A DNA stretch of 64,000 nucleotides from NCBI GenBank assembly GCA_965223165.1, contig CBDCVQ010000015.1:1-64000 (forward strand), read 5' to 3'. This DNA comes from JABDMH01 sp965223165 (lineage in GTDB: Bacteria > Bacteroidota > Bacteroidia > Chitinophagales > Saprospiraceae). The notes below the pieces were generated by a model. That model was given only the letters and a program-made list of their open reading frames with translations. It searched no databases and was not told the DNA's origin. The position numbers were made by a program, and so were the translations under genes. This document shows, one piece after another, positions 18,201 to 27,535 of the stretch. The stretch's first letter is position 1. Every line of letters begins with the position of its first letter.

Positions 18201-19634
18201 CTAGCGTACGAGAAATTTCCCCACATATAGATCGCTACCCATGACAATTTTCAACGTGTAGAGTCCCATGGGCAAGGTCTCAATGTTGAGAGATCGACCC
18301 TTCATTTCACCCGATAATATCAGCCTCGCCTGCAGATCAAAAATAGAAAAGGTCGGATGCGCTCCCTGGAAAGGCAGATCCACTTCAATGCGATGCCGAG
18401 CAGGATTGGGCATGATCGTCAGCGACTGTACCGGTAACCTCTCTGTGACTCCGGTAGTTTGAAAGGTATTGAAAAAAGCCAGGGAAGCCAACACGGCGGG
18501 AAGCACACATTCGCCATGGGAGGCCGTCGGACTGAGACTGATCGCCTGTACGTCTCCGGCCCCTTGTCCCTGCATATAGGCCTCCGCCACCAGACTATTC
18601 CTAAAAGGCACTTGCTCATCCCCGTTGCAGTAATATATGCGCATGGGGACTTCCGGTACCCACAGGTAGGTATCGTTATCGCGCAGGGCCACATTAGCCG
18701 GATGCAGGGAATCTGTCACGATGGCTGCCAGGTATTCTTCCTGAAGCATGTTGCGGGGCAAACTAGTCCCTCCGTCGGATCGCAGTTCCGCCAGCAAGAA
18801 AGTGTTGAGGCTGCCGAGATCTAGTTCCTCGTTATTAAACTCTCGGATTTTGGGTACATAGGAAGGCCGGAATACCTGCTCAAGACTATCATATAGGGTA
18901 CCGTACGCTGATTGATACCCCAAAATATTGTACACGATATAGGCCGGAAACGTGTACTCTTGGGTGCCCACCAAGATACTATCGCGCATGACCCCCGAAA
19001 TGCTATACGGCCCTGACATCGGAGCAGCGGCGGTCAGCCAGAGGTCGTCGGTAGGCCGCTCTTGGATGGCTTGTGCCATGGCCATCGCCGCGTGTCCTCC
19101 CTGCGAGTATCCAGCCACAAATACCTGCCGTACACTCTCCAGCCCTTGTTCCACCGCAAAACCCATCGCGGCAATGAGCAAATCGACGCCGGCGCGAGCC
19201 TCCGTCTCGGCATGTACGTACGGATGAAAACCACGACTACCACCGAGCCCCAGGTAATCGGCAGCACTGCAGATGTAACCTTGGCCGGCGGCCGTCAATG
19301 GTATGAGCGCCTCTGCATTTAAATTGGAGGGTACATTTTCTCGGCGATCGGTGGTCCCGTGCTGATAGGCAATAATGCCCTTGTGCGCTGTCGCAACCGG
19401 CAGTGCAATCAGGCCGGTGGCCGTATCCGGTTGGCCATCAATGCCGATGGTCTGGTACTCCACCCGATAGGCCTCCACATCAAAGAAGGCCGGAAAGCCG
19501 GTGGTGACGCTCAACTCAGCTCTGCTGACCTCACTGACCAGCGTAGCGTCAATTAAGGCCTGACCTTGTAGCGCAGTGGTAAAGAGGTTCCATGTGAGCA
19601 GCAGAGCTGTGCAAGTCGTGTAAGGGTACTTCAT
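18201..19634 (-). CDS. Secreted alpha/beta-hydrolase (secretory-lipase-like) with T9SS sorting domain
   Basis: 477 residues. The signal peptide is MKYPYTTCTALLLTWNLFTTALQG. The hydrolase domain has the nucleophile elbow GYSQGGHAA near residue 170 and a preceding oxyanion/strand region IIAYQHGTTDRREN near residue 90. YLWVPEVPMRIYYCNGDEQVPF near 315 is typical of secretory lipases and their bacterial relatives. The final 80 residues (LTIMPNPARHRIEVDL...MGLYTLKIV) are a T9SS type A sorting domain. It likely cleaves esters outside the cell. It is a separate transcription unit, with the DksA-like gene 64 bases downstream on the same strand. Confidence 0.88.
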   Translation of the reverse strand: MKYPYTTCTALLLTWNLFTTALQGQALIDATLVSEVSRAELSVTTGFPAFFDVEAYRVEYQTIGIDGQPDTATGLIALPVATAHKGIIAYQHGTTDRRENVPSNLNAEALIPLTAAGQGYICSAADYLGLGGSRGFHPYVHAETEARAGVDLLIAAMGFAVEQGLESVRQVFVAGYSQGGHAAMAMAQAIQERPTDDLWLTAAAPMSGPYSISGVMRDSILVGTQEYTFPAYIVYNILGYQSAYGTLYDSLEQVFRPSYVPKIREFNNEELDLGSLNTFLLAELRSDGGTSLPRNMLQEEYLAAIVTDSLHPANVALRDNDTYLWVPEVPMRIYYCNGDEQVPFRNSLVAEAYMQGQGAGDVQAISLSPTASHGECVLPAVLASLAFFNTFQTTGVTERLPVQSLTIMPNPARHRIEVDLPFQGAHPTFSIFDLQARLILSGEMKGRSLNIETLPMGLYTLKIVMGSDLYVGKFLVR

Positions 19635-19691
19635 ATGTGCAACGTCGATAAAATCAAACCTTATTCTCTAACTAACGACCGCAGCAGGCGA

Positions 19692-20462
19692 TCATTTCAT
19701 CATACTAAAGATCTCTGCGCGGGACAATTTGTTGATTTTCTTTTGCCCCAATCGCTTGTCGATCAGTGCCAATGTCTGAGCGCCGACTTCTTTCGTCCAC
19801 CGGTAGACGGCTTTCCTCTTCTTGGTTGGCTTGCCGGCAAATCTCCTGCGATTGCTCGTCAGGCACTCCTCCACAAATGCCTTAAACAGCTCGCTTGCCG
19901 GGGCCGTGCCATGCGTATGCACCTCAAACAGAAACCGATTGCCATTGATTCCATCCATGTCCTCAAACACGTCTTCTACGTCGTCATTGATCTCGGTGAT
20001 CAGATCAAAGTCGAGCCAGTCCGTGGGCTTGAGCAAATGCTTTAGCGTTGGGTCCTCCCGATAGATCAGGCGTCGCATCAGCTTGACATCGCAAGACTTA
20101 TAGTAGTACAGGTGCTTCAATGTCAATCGCACGGGAGAGATCCCGTCCCTCAACTTGAGTTCCTGGGCTTGATATCGCTCGATGGGTTTACTCCACTCCT
20201 TCTGCTCCTCAGCTGTCAATCCAAAGGCCTCCATACAGCTATGAATCTGGCCCCAGTATTTGGCCAATTGCTTCTTTTTGATCTTCCAGTTGCCTTCCAG
20301 ATAACTGTCCAGATCGTAGATCGCCGCCTGCAACTTCTTTAGCTTTTTGAGAAAGGATTTCTTCTTTTTGATCGCTGAAAGTTCAATCAGCCAGGGAATC
20401 TGGCGAAACTCAAAAAGCGGATCGATCTTCTCTGCTTGCGATTTCATCTTCATGGTTGCCAT
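19692..20462 (-). CDS. Hypothetical protein, Lys-rich, CHAD- or DUF-like helical
   Basis: 256 residues, no leader or membrane segment. A lysine-rich first half with predicted helices (KKKKSFLKKLKKLQAA near residue 32) is followed by LTLKHLYYYKSCDVKLMRRLIY near residue 112. An acidic patch DVEDVFEDMDGINGNRFLFEVHTHG is near residue 165, and the C-terminus is basic. I do not recognise the family. The His-rich segment EVHTHGT may bind a metal, but there is no full motif. Starts at 20462, 20450 or 20444 are all possible. It ends about 57 bases upstream of the lipase-like start, same strand. Confidence 0.6.
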   Translation of the reverse strand: MATMKMKSQAEKIDPLFEFRQIPWLIELSAIKKKKSFLKKLKKLQAAIYDLDSYLEGNWKIKKKQLAKYWGQIHSCMEAFGLTAEEQKEWSKPIERYQAQELKLRDGISPVRLTLKHLYYYKSCDVKLMRRLIYREDPTLKHLLKPTDWLDFDLITEINDDVEDVFEDMDGINGNRFLFEVHTHGTAPASELFKAFVEECLTSNRRRFAGKPTKKRKAVYRWTKEVGAQTLALIDKRLGQKKINKLSRAEIFSMMK

Positions 20463-20589
20463 TTTTTGATGGTGAATGGAATCGAGATCCTTCTTGGACC
20501 CGACTTCCCGACATTATTGATGTTCGGCTTGATGGAGCACCCTAAATTACAGGTTTAGTCAGGTAAATCCGGACGACGATACATCCTTT

Positions 20590-21714
20590 CTATCGCTGCA
20601 GCAGCCCGTGGCCCTCCAGCAGCCGCAAAACCTTGTCCACTGGTAAGGCCGACACTTCGTGCCCCTTCCACTGGCCGGCCGCAACAAACAGGGCATTGAG
20701 GATCGCCTCCTCCGTGGCTTCGACGGCGGCAAGAAAGAGCGGTGACATGGCATCGTTGTGCAGCACCGCCTGTACCTGACGGTCATCTTGCATCTGGTAC
20801 GGTATTCGGTTCTCGGGAGACGTGCTGAATGCGATGGCGTAATCTCCACTGCCGTTGGAAGCAAAGCCACCCGTCCTGGCCAGACCCAGCAAAGTACGCT
20901 TGGCCAGTCGCTCGAGGTTTCGAGACAACAAGGGAGCATCGGTGGCCAGGATAATCATACAGCTGCCATCCGCATCTTCCAGAGACTTTCGGTAGGGATA
21001 CTGACCCAATGCTTTGCCTATGGGAGCGCCGGCTATCTGCAAGACACCACCAAAATTGGTCTGAACCAGCACTCCTACTGTGTATCCACCCAGGGCATCG
21101 GGCAGTCGTCGCGAAGCAGAGCCGATGCCACCCTTGTAGCCAAAGGAGATTGTCCCGGTACCGGCTCCCACGCAGCCCTCCGCCACCGGACCACCGGTGG
21201 CGGTCGAGAGGGCTTGGAGCACATGTGCCCGGGTGATGTGTCGGCCCCGTATATCGTTGATTCGTCCGTCGTTTGTCTCCCCCACGAGGGCGTTGACAGA
21301 GCGCACATCCTCATTACCCGGGAGGGCCAGGGTATGATCAATCAATGCGTTCATGGCCACGGGCACACTGAGGGTATTGGTCAAGACAATGGGGGTCTCG
21401 ATGTTACCCAGTTCGGCTACTTGGGTGCTGCCGCTCAGCTTGCCAAACCCGTTCTCCACGTAGACGGCTGCTGGCACCTTCTCCTGAAATATGTTGCCCG
21501 AATGAGGTACGATAGCCGTTACCCCGGTGCGTACGCTGTCGCCCCGGATCAAGGTGTGGTGCCCTACCTGCACCCCAGGCACATCGGTGATCGCATTAAG
21601 GGTACCCGGCGGTAGAATACCGAGCTGTAGACCATGGTCCCGAAGCCGATGCCCATCCTGAGCACCCGCGGTAACCACCCCCAGCCATAGCATGGCAAGC
21701 AACGGAACACGCAT
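20590..21714 (-). CDS. P1 family peptidase (DmpA/aminopeptidase-esterase-like), secreted
   Basis: 374 residues from the ATG at 21714, which gives the signal peptide MRVPLLAMLWLGVVTAGAQ; a GTG at 21759 would add 15 residues. The protein carries the hallmarks of peptidase family P1 (DmpA): NAITDVPGVQVGHHT near residue 40, TGVTAIVPH, VENGFGKLSGSTQV, and GTGTISFGYKGGIGSASR near residue 190. The autoproteolysis-derived N-terminal nucleophile is expected at the Gly-Ser of that last motif. It would be an aminopeptidase or D-esterase in the periplasm. The GTG start lies two bases after the stop of the GNAT-like gene, so the two are co-transcribed. Confidence 0.88.
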   Translation of the reverse strand: MRVPLLAMLWLGVVTAGAQDGHRLRDHGLQLGILPPGTLNAITDVPGVQVGHHTLIRGDSVRTGVTAIVPHSGNIFQEKVPAAVYVENGFGKLSGSTQVAELGNIETPIVLTNTLSVPVAMNALIDHTLALPGNEDVRSVNALVGETNDGRINDIRGRHITRAHVLQALSTATGGPVAEGCVGAGTGTISFGYKGGIGSASRRLPDALGGYTVGVLVQTNFGGVLQIAGAPIGKALGQYPYRKSLEDADGSCMIILATDAPLLSRNLERLAKRTLLGLARTGGFASNGSGDYAIAFSTSPENRIPYQMQDDRQVQAVLHNDAMSPLFLAAVEATEEAILNALFVAAGQWKGHEVSALPVDKVLRLLEGHGLLQR

Positions 21715-21761
21715 AAGCAGGGATCTTGAAGAGCGGCGTACATCGATGTGCAGATCCACGG

Positions 21762-22931
21762 TCAGATAAAGTCGAAACTGGAAATGTACACCGGACCCTG
21801 GGTGATGTGTTGTTCCTCTTCTGCGGTCAGGTGTCTAGTCGTGAGGGCAATGATCGTCTCTGTATCCCTGACAAATCTGTGCAGGGCTCCGAGCCGGCCA
21901 GCGGAAGTAAGCTTCTGGTAGTTTGGGTCGCGATAGTCCACCCACGTCAGGGCAGCGTGGCACTGAAAATGGGCCAGCACGGACTCCATCAGGACAAGCA
22001 CATCCCTCTCTCGACCCGTCTGCCAGTACAAACCTTCCAAGGCCAGGAAATCAAATTTGCCCCGACTGATCAGTTTCTTTAGCACAGGGATGTGGTGACC
22101 ATATCTGACAAACATCCCTCCCAATGCGCTCGGCAAGGACTTGACAATCCAGCTAGTCGCGTGCACTTGCAGTCCGGCCACGATCTCGCCCTTCTCTTCC
22201 AGCACGAAATAGTCGCCCTCTCCCACATAGTTGAAATGCCGTAGGGTATGGTTGCGATAGAAGTCACGCAGCAGCTTCATCATCTTGCCCTCCTCTGGTC
22301 GTTTCAGCGCTCTAAATCGACGATCCACCTTGGGCCAGAATCGGCTGAAGCCAATGGTCCGGGCATGAGTAATCTCCCGGTAGCCCAGCCGCTTGGTGAA
22401 GTTGAACGACTTATAGTTTTTCCGCTCCACCGCCATATAAAAGACCGAGGGCAATTCGGCGCTCTCAAGCACCCGCTGCATGGTGACACGACCATACACA
22501 CCCACCAACCGGCGATTGCGAAAGGTGACCTTGCTGGCAAAGTATCGAAAGTACTTGGACGGAAATCGAAGCTCCCCGCTGACGGTCTCCCTTCCGTCGG
22601 CCACCACGGTGGCGGCGAGGTCACCGTCAATGTACAGGAGGTACACATCGGGGTCTGACAGTACTAAGCATCGCTCGCGCACGCCTTTATGCTGGTACAG
22701 CGTTTCGGTGGTGCCGAGGGTAATGTTATCCAGGAAGTCCGTGATCTCGGGGCTGAAGTGCCTTTGCCGCACCAGCCGCACCCTATCCTCCTCCACGATC
22801 ACCTCTACCTCACCCGGTGGACTCCATGTCCTGGGATCATCGGTGCCGGCTGTTTGTGCTATCTCCCGATACGAATGCTTAACCACTTCTCCAAAGGCTG
22901 AGAGACTCGAAAAATAGCCATTTTGATTCAA
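21762..22931 (-). CDS. GNAT-like acyltransferase, possibly with two acetyltransferase folds
   Basis: 389 residues, cytosolic. The first half (about 75-215) has VYLLYIDGDLAATVVADGRE and SVFYMAVERKNYKSFNFTKRLGYRE. The latter reads like the end of a GNAT fold, with the Asn/Phe-containing helix and a GY strand. The second half has a similar strand pair (YFVLEEKGEIVAGLQV near 245). I infer a duplicated GNAT fold in the style of N-acyltransferases, without being able to name the substrate. The start is TTG (22931); no in-frame ATG is close. Operon with the P1 peptidase downstream. Confidence 0.7.
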   Translation of the reverse strand: MNQNGYFSSLSAFGEVVKHSYREIAQTAGTDDPRTWSPPGEVEVIVEEDRVRLVRQRHFSPEITDFLDNITLGTTETLYQHKGVRERCLVLSDPDVYLLYIDGDLAATVVADGRETVSGELRFPSKYFRYFASKVTFRNRRLVGVYGRVTMQRVLESAELPSVFYMAVERKNYKSFNFTKRLGYREITHARTIGFSRFWPKVDRRFRALKRPEEGKMMKLLRDFYRNHTLRHFNYVGEGDYFVLEEKGEIVAGLQVHATSWIVKSLPSALGGMFVRYGHHIPVLKKLISRGKFDFLALEGLYWQTGRERDVLVLMESVLAHFQCHAALTWVDYRDPNYQKLTSAGRLGALHRFVRDTETIIALTTRHLTAEEEQHITQGPVYISSFDFI

Positions 22932-23531
22932 ATAGTCTGACTGCCCATCGTCGTGACATCGTCGTGCCAGGGCTATCGCTGCACCTACCTATCACCGGCC
23001 AAAGAATTGCTGGCAAAATGCCCTTTGAACGCACTTACGACGACTACTCCCGGGAATAACCTTGCTTGTATGTGTCTGGCGAGGACGCCTCACCGGCCCG
23101 GGTCGTTCTTGTTGAGCTATTCCAACGGCAACTACTCTCCAATGCCCCACCACCCAAATCAGGCCGCGTTTGGCGTCCGCGTCAAACGCCATTGTAGCTT
23201 GCTGTCGCCCTGAAGCCTTGATAATGCGATGGCCCTGATCGTGCGCGCATGACATATGGCACTTTTGGCCGGCCCATTCGCATGTACGGGGTTTATCCGT
23301 CGAGCAGAAGTTTGATCGCAGAGCTACTACGTCCTCGAGCCTGCTGCTCAACATCTATCGATCGCCGAATGGGCTACACCCACAGGCACATGCTTCTATT
23401 AGGGCTACCCTAACATCTTTCGCAAATGCGCCTTTGGTCATTTGGTGCACTCGACTGCAGATCATTTCGGGAGGGAGCCCTTGCATCCACTGTTGCGCCA
23501 ATTCCCTATCTTGGTTTGAGCTGTTGTTCAC
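22932..23531. other. Intergenic region between divergent genes
   Basis: 600 bases without a supported gene. The short frames on both strands have no leader or domain. TATCTTGG at about 23508-23515 partly matches the Bacteroidota -7 element TAnnTTTG and could serve the hydrolase gene. No further signal seen. Confidence 0.4.
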
Positions 23532-24203
23532 ATGAAAGCTACATCCTCTAAAGTACATGTCAGTGAGCGCTTGGGCGAGATCAGTACGTTGCTCATTGCT
23601 CCGGACGATGCCACGCATTTGCTCGTGTTGGGGCATGGTGCCGGAGCCCCGATGACACATGCCTTCATGCAGTCTCTCGCAGAGGCCCTGGCCTTGGAGA
23701 GGCTAGCCACCCTGCGCTACAATTTTCCGTATATGGAGCAGGGCCGTAAGAGACCCGATTTCCCCGCTGTGGCCCACAAGGCGATTGAAGCTGTAGTTGC
23801 GGCGGCTCAATCTACCATTGATCTGCCCCTCATCCTATGTGGCAAGTCTTTTGGTGGGAGGATGAGTTCGCAGTGGGTCGCTGCCCGCGGATCGGGATCC
23901 GTTCAGGCACTCGTCTTTTATGGGTTCCCACTGCACAGCCCAGCCAAGCCGGGTGTCGAACGCGGGGATCACCTGTTTGAGATCACGGTCCCCATGCTAT
24001 TTCTCCAGGGCACCAGAGACAATCTGGCCAAGCTCGAACTGCTGCAACCACTGCTGACCAAACTGCCCCAGGCCACCTTAGAGATTCTTGAAGGGGCCAA
24101 TCACTCCTTCGCCTTTCCCAAAAAAATGGGCATCGATCAGGCTGCGGCCGTCGGGATACTCGCTCAAAAGACCAGCGTCTTTTTGGACTCCCTGGACGAA
24201 TAG
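23532..24203 (+). CDS. Alpha/beta-hydrolase, KANSL3/Tex30-like
   Basis: 223 residues, cytosolic. LLVLGHGAGAPMTHAFM near residue 30 is the oxyanion strand and GKSFGGRMSSQ near residue 115 the nucleophile elbow (Ser in G-K-S-F-G-G). Asp is likely in MLFLQGTRDNLA near residue 160 and His in LEGANHSFAFP near 195. This pattern fits the KANSL3/Tex30 (dienelactone-hydrolase-like) group, whose substrates are mostly unknown. Ends 127 bases before the convergent Abi gene. Confidence 0.85.
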   Translation: MKATSSKVHVSERLGEISTLLIAPDDATHLLVLGHGAGAPMTHAFMQSLAEALALERLATLRYNFPYMEQGRKRPDFPAVAHKAIEAVVAAAQSTIDLPLILCGKSFGGRMSSQWVAARGSGSVQALVFYGFPLHSPAKPGVERGDHLFEITVPMLFLQGTRDNLAKLELLQPLLTKLPQATLEILEGANHSFAFPKKMGIDQAAAVGILAQKTSVFLDSLDE

Positions 24204-24330
24204 TCGGCCCAACAGTTCAGAGGGAGGCGAGTAGGCCGGGCATAATTCCTGTTTAAAAAAACTCTTTGAAAATAGGTTGTATTTCAACTAGGATGCCTAC
24301 TACCATGGTCACGTCTTGCCCTCGCCTTTC

Positions 24331-25158
24331 CTAGCGACATATGGCCATTATGGAGTTTATCTTGTTGTCAACATTATCTATCGATTCGAAGAAGCCCTTT
24401 AGATCCGGATCAATCCAATCTAATAACTCAAATAGCTGCGTCTTGCAGGTTCTTGCAATTGAACAGTCGATTCTTGCATGATTAAAGCAAAGAGGTTCAC
24501 AGTGATTTACACGATTCCTGAAGTTTCTCAGTACATGCAGCTTCGCATAAAGTGATGCCCGATTCTCAGTCGTTGGCTTATGGCAGAATATTCTAATCGG
24601 CTCCCCACCAATCAATCGGTAGTGATGTGCTAAAAATAGCGCCGTCCAGAATCCAAACGTCTGATCAGCGATAATTTTGCCGCTGGTAATGGGAATGCCC
24701 AATCTTTGCAGATGTCTTTCCGTGGATTGAACAGATCTCCTAAGGAAGTAGTTAGATCTCCTGAGGGTGGGGTCATGCATGAAGCGGGTTTTCTGATTGA
24801 TAATCCAATCAGTATCAGCGAAGTAACTAACTAGTTGTTCATTAAGTGCATTGCGAAGAACTACTTCAAATTGGGTGAGTAAGGGATGAAATGCTTGAGC
24901 TAGACGCAGATTGGCATTGTACAGGCGCTTAGCTCTCGATAGGTTACTACCCGTGGCATTAAGATATCGGTCGAATCGTGGTCTGGACAGATACTTGTTT
25001 CTAAGCCTACTTTTCACTCTTGCGAATATCGCACAAAGGGGGTATATTTGATCGTCTAGACAGACTTGATAAAGCCTCTTCCAATGATTTGGAACGTAAT
25101 CAAGTAAAAGATTTAGGGGATTCAAAGTTGGGTCCCCTTTTTTATTGTAGCGACTCAT
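24331..25158 (-). CDS. Abi family protein with HEPN-type R-x4-H motif
   Basis: 275 residues from the ATG at 25158. Helical, with the Abi_2-like conserved core FHPLLTQFEVVLRNALNEQL near residue 85, ADQTFGFWTALFLAHHY near 160 and LRNFRNRVNHCEPL near 210. The last contains R-N-R-V-N-H, the R-x4-H catalytic motif of HEPN RNases. Abi proteins of this family are implicated in abortive infection of phage-infected cells. The gene is markedly more AT-rich than its neighbours, which suggests transfer. The ORF is open upstream, but those codons antisense the PLP gene. The start overlaps the start of the divergent PLP gene: the bases CATG (25156-25159) hold both ATGs. It has no visible antitoxin neighbour. 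Confidence 0.8.
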   Translation of the reverse strand: MSRYNKKGDPTLNPLNLLLDYVPNHWKRLYQVCLDDQIYPLCAIFARVKSRLRNKYLSRPRFDRYLNATGSNLSRAKRLYNANLRLAQAFHPLLTQFEVVLRNALNEQLVSYFADTDWIINQKTRFMHDPTLRRSNYFLRRSVQSTERHLQRLGIPITSGKIIADQTFGFWTALFLAHHYRLIGGEPIRIFCHKPTTENRASLYAKLHVLRNFRNRVNHCEPLCFNHARIDCSIARTCKTQLFELLDWIDPDLKGFFESIDNVDNKINSIMAICR

Positions 25159-26413
25159 GGATAAAAGAACATTCATCAAGCGTCTCGGGCTCGGTTCCTT
25201 GGCGGTCACACCTATCTTCCGACAGCTAGATGCCCTGCTCTCCAAGTACGGCGATGTACCCCCCGACGTATTAGCAGAAAACGAATCTTTTTGGTGGGGC
25301 ATCCGCACGGGGTATCGCCTCAAACCCGACTATATCAACCTGGAGAATGGATACTACTGCATCATCCCGCAGGAGACCCTCGAAAATTACATCCACCACA
25401 TCCGTGAGATCAACTATCAGGGATCGTACTACATGCGCACTGTCCAATGGGACAATAAACGCTACATGTGCGAGCGGCTGGGTGAGCTGGCAGGCTGCTC
25501 CGCCGACGAATTGATCATCACCCGCAATACCACCGAATCGCTCGACACCGTGATCGCCGGCATATCGTGGGAGGAGGGCGACGAGGCGGTCATGGCCGAG
25601 CAGGACTATGGGGCAATGCGACAGCAGTTTAAACTGATGGAGCGGCGGTATGGGATCGTCAACAAAGTCGTGTCGGTACCCAATCATCCCTCCTCGGACC
25701 AGGAAATTGTGGATCTGTATGCCCGTGCGATTACGGACAAGACCAAGTTGCTGATGGTGTGCCACATGATCAACATCACCGGTCACATCTTGCCCATCCG
25801 CAAGATCTGTGATATGGCACATAGCAGGGGGGTAGACGTGATGGTCGACGGCGCACATGCGTTTGGTCACATCAATTTCTCTATCAAGGACCTGGACTGT
25901 GATTATTATGGGAGCAGTCTGCACAAATGGTTGAGTGTGCCGCTGGGTGCGGGCATCCTGTATGTGCGAAAGGAAAAAATCCCCGGTCTATGGGAGACCT
26001 GGGGAGACGGAAGAGAGCAAGATGATATTCTCCGGTTGAACCATACCGGTACCCACCCCTGTCACACGGACTTGGCGGTCGGCAATGCCATTGAGTACCA
26101 CATCCGGCTGGGGCCCGACCGCAAAGAAGCGCGCTTGCGCTATCTGAAAAACTATTGGGCCGACCAGGTCCGAGACTTACCGCATGTCGTTGTCAACACG
26201 CCGAAAGACCCCTGGCGCTCTTGTGGCATTGGCAATGTCGGCATCAAGGGCATGAAACCCCGTGACATGGCAGACAAGCTGATGAAGGAACATCGCATCT
26301 GGACCGTGGCCATCGACGGGCAAGGGGTGCATGGTTGTCGAATCTCCCCTAATATCTACACCACCACGCAAGAGTTGGACGTCTTTGTCCAAGCACTGAT
26401 GTCGATGGCGTAA
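25157..26413 (+). CDS. Aminotransferase class V-fold PLP-dependent enzyme, isopenicillin-N-epimerase-like
   Basis: 418 residues. The leader MDKRTFIKRLGLGSLAVTP resembles a Tat-type or lipid-free export signal, with KR rather than RR. The PLP fold is clear: ITRNTTESLDTVIAG near residue 110, HMINITGHILPIRKI near 205, the Asp of VMVDGAHAFGHINF near 230, and the Schiff-base lysine in GSSLHKWLSVPLGAGI near 258. Members act as epimerases, cysteine desulfurase-like or other C-S or amino-transfer enzymes; the reaction here is unknown. It starts on the same four bases as the Abi gene, so its promoter must lie within the Abi coding sequence. Stop TAA at 26411. Confidence 0.87.
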   Translation: MDKRTFIKRLGLGSLAVTPIFRQLDALLSKYGDVPPDVLAENESFWWGIRTGYRLKPDYINLENGYYCIIPQETLENYIHHIREINYQGSYYMRTVQWDNKRYMCERLGELAGCSADELIITRNTTESLDTVIAGISWEEGDEAVMAEQDYGAMRQQFKLMERRYGIVNKVVSVPNHPSSDQEIVDLYARAITDKTKLLMVCHMINITGHILPIRKICDMAHSRGVDVMVDGAHAFGHINFSIKDLDCDYYGSSLHKWLSVPLGAGILYVRKEKIPGLWETWGDGREQDDILRLNHTGTHPCHTDLAVGNAIEYHIRLGPDRKEARLRYLKNYWADQVRDLPHVVVNTPKDPWRSCGIGNVGIKGMKPRDMADKLMKEHRIWTVAIDGQGVHGCRISPNIYTTTQELDVFVQALMSMA

Positions 26414-26523
26414 AATTGGGCTCGGCCCGCCCCACCCCCTGAATCATTTTTCTCCCGTAAGCCCTCGGAGCAAGGCGCTGACGCCTGCCTTTGCATCGCA
26501 AGCTGACCGACCCAATGCTAGGC

Positions 26524-26543
26524 GCCCTGCGTGTGGGCAGGGC
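26524..26543. terminator. Weak hairpin between PLP-enzyme and transporter genes
   Basis: GCCCTGC and GCAGGGC pair (7 bp) around GTGTGG. No T-run follows, so a terminator role is uncertain. Confidence 0.25.
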
Positions 26544-26630
26544 AGGGTCATCATGCACGGATAGGCCTCCTTGGGATCTGGCCTCGGGCAGATGCACTCT
26601 GGTAGTCAAAAAGAGTACCTTGCGGGGCTT

Positions 26631-27470
26631 ATGAATCAGCGTGCGTTTTTCGCAGTCGTCATCGGTGCCCTTATCGCCGGCCTGAGTGGACTCTTCATCA
26701 AGCAGATGTCCATTCCCGCCACCTCGCTGGCTTTCATTCGCACGATGCTGCCCAGCTTACTGCTTGGCATCTGGATGTGGCGGCAAGGCCTGAAGTTTTT
26801 TCGCGGCCGATACGATCGTATGCTACTTGCCTCGACACTCAATGCGCTGCGGATGTACCTCTTTTTTGTGGCCTACATCTACACCTCGATATCCAATGCG
26901 GTGATCATGCTATTTACCTGGCCCATCTTTGTCAATGTATTTAGCTTCTTCTGGTTGAAGGAACGCATTGGCCCGCGCCAACTCGTGCTCCTGGTCACAG
27001 CCTTCTCCGGCATCGTGCTCATCTACGCCAACCAGGGCTTCTCCACGGAGTCGAATGACTTTGTCGGGATGACGGCAGCGCTAGGAGCCGCTTTCTTCTA
27101 TGCCATCAGCTACATCATCTACAAGGCCGAAATCGAGAATTATACCAGAAATGAGGTGATCTTTTACCAGAATCTCGTGGGTGGTTTTGTCTTTCTACCA
27201 TTTTTCCTCTTTGTCAATCCGATGCCTTCATTGCACGATTGGGGCATCAGCATTGGATATACCATCATGATGGGTATCGTAATCTTCAATTTCTTTTTCT
27301 ACGGGCTGAGATTTCTCAAGGCCTCACAAGCATCGTCGATCGCCTTCCTTGAGATTGTCAGTGCTATTGCCACCGGTGTGATTTTCTTCGACGACGTGAT
27401 TACAGCCAATATGATCGTGGGTACGGTCCTCATCCTGGGCAGTATCTCGCTACTGCGCAAGTCGGACTAA
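26631..27470 (+). CDS. EamA/DMT family transporter
   Basis: 279 residues from ATG 26631 (an upstream in-frame TTG is unlikely). Ten hydrophobic segments in two similar halves (for example FFAVVIGALIAGLSGLFI at the N-terminus and ANMIVGTVLILGSISLL at the C-terminus) identify a drug/metabolite transporter of the EamA type in the inner membrane. The substrate cannot be read from sequence. The middle of each half has a conserved Pro-rich turn (FTWPIFVNVFSFFWLKERIG). Same strand as the PLP enzyme, 217 bases downstream, not obviously coupled. Confidence 0.9.
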   Translation: MNQRAFFAVVIGALIAGLSGLFIKQMSIPATSLAFIRTMLPSLLLGIWMWRQGLKFFRGRYDRMLLASTLNALRMYLFFVAYIYTSISNAVIMLFTWPIFVNVFSFFWLKERIGPRQLVLLVTAFSGIVLIYANQGFSTESNDFVGMTAALGAAFFYAISYIIYKAEIENYTRNEVIFYQNLVGGFVFLPFFLFVNPMPSLHDWGISIGYTIMMGIVIFNFFFYGLRFLKASQASSIAFLEIVSAIATGVIFFDDVITANMIVGTVLILGSISLLRKSD

Positions 27471-27535
27471 GGAGCGCAGCGTCAGCGACCAGCACCGCCA
27501 GTAGCCATGCGGAGCAGGCTTCAGATCTACACCTT

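Noticed and set aside
20758..21615. 285-codon frame on the + strand
   Set aside because: Antisense to the P1 peptidase gene, which has clear family motifs on the minus strand.
25116..25147. Hairpin GGGGA...TCCCC with T-run just before the PLP gene
   Set aside because: Lies in the Abi coding sequence (encodes Lys-Lys-Gly-Asp-Pro on the minus strand) with only a 5-bp stem, so it is probably coincidence.
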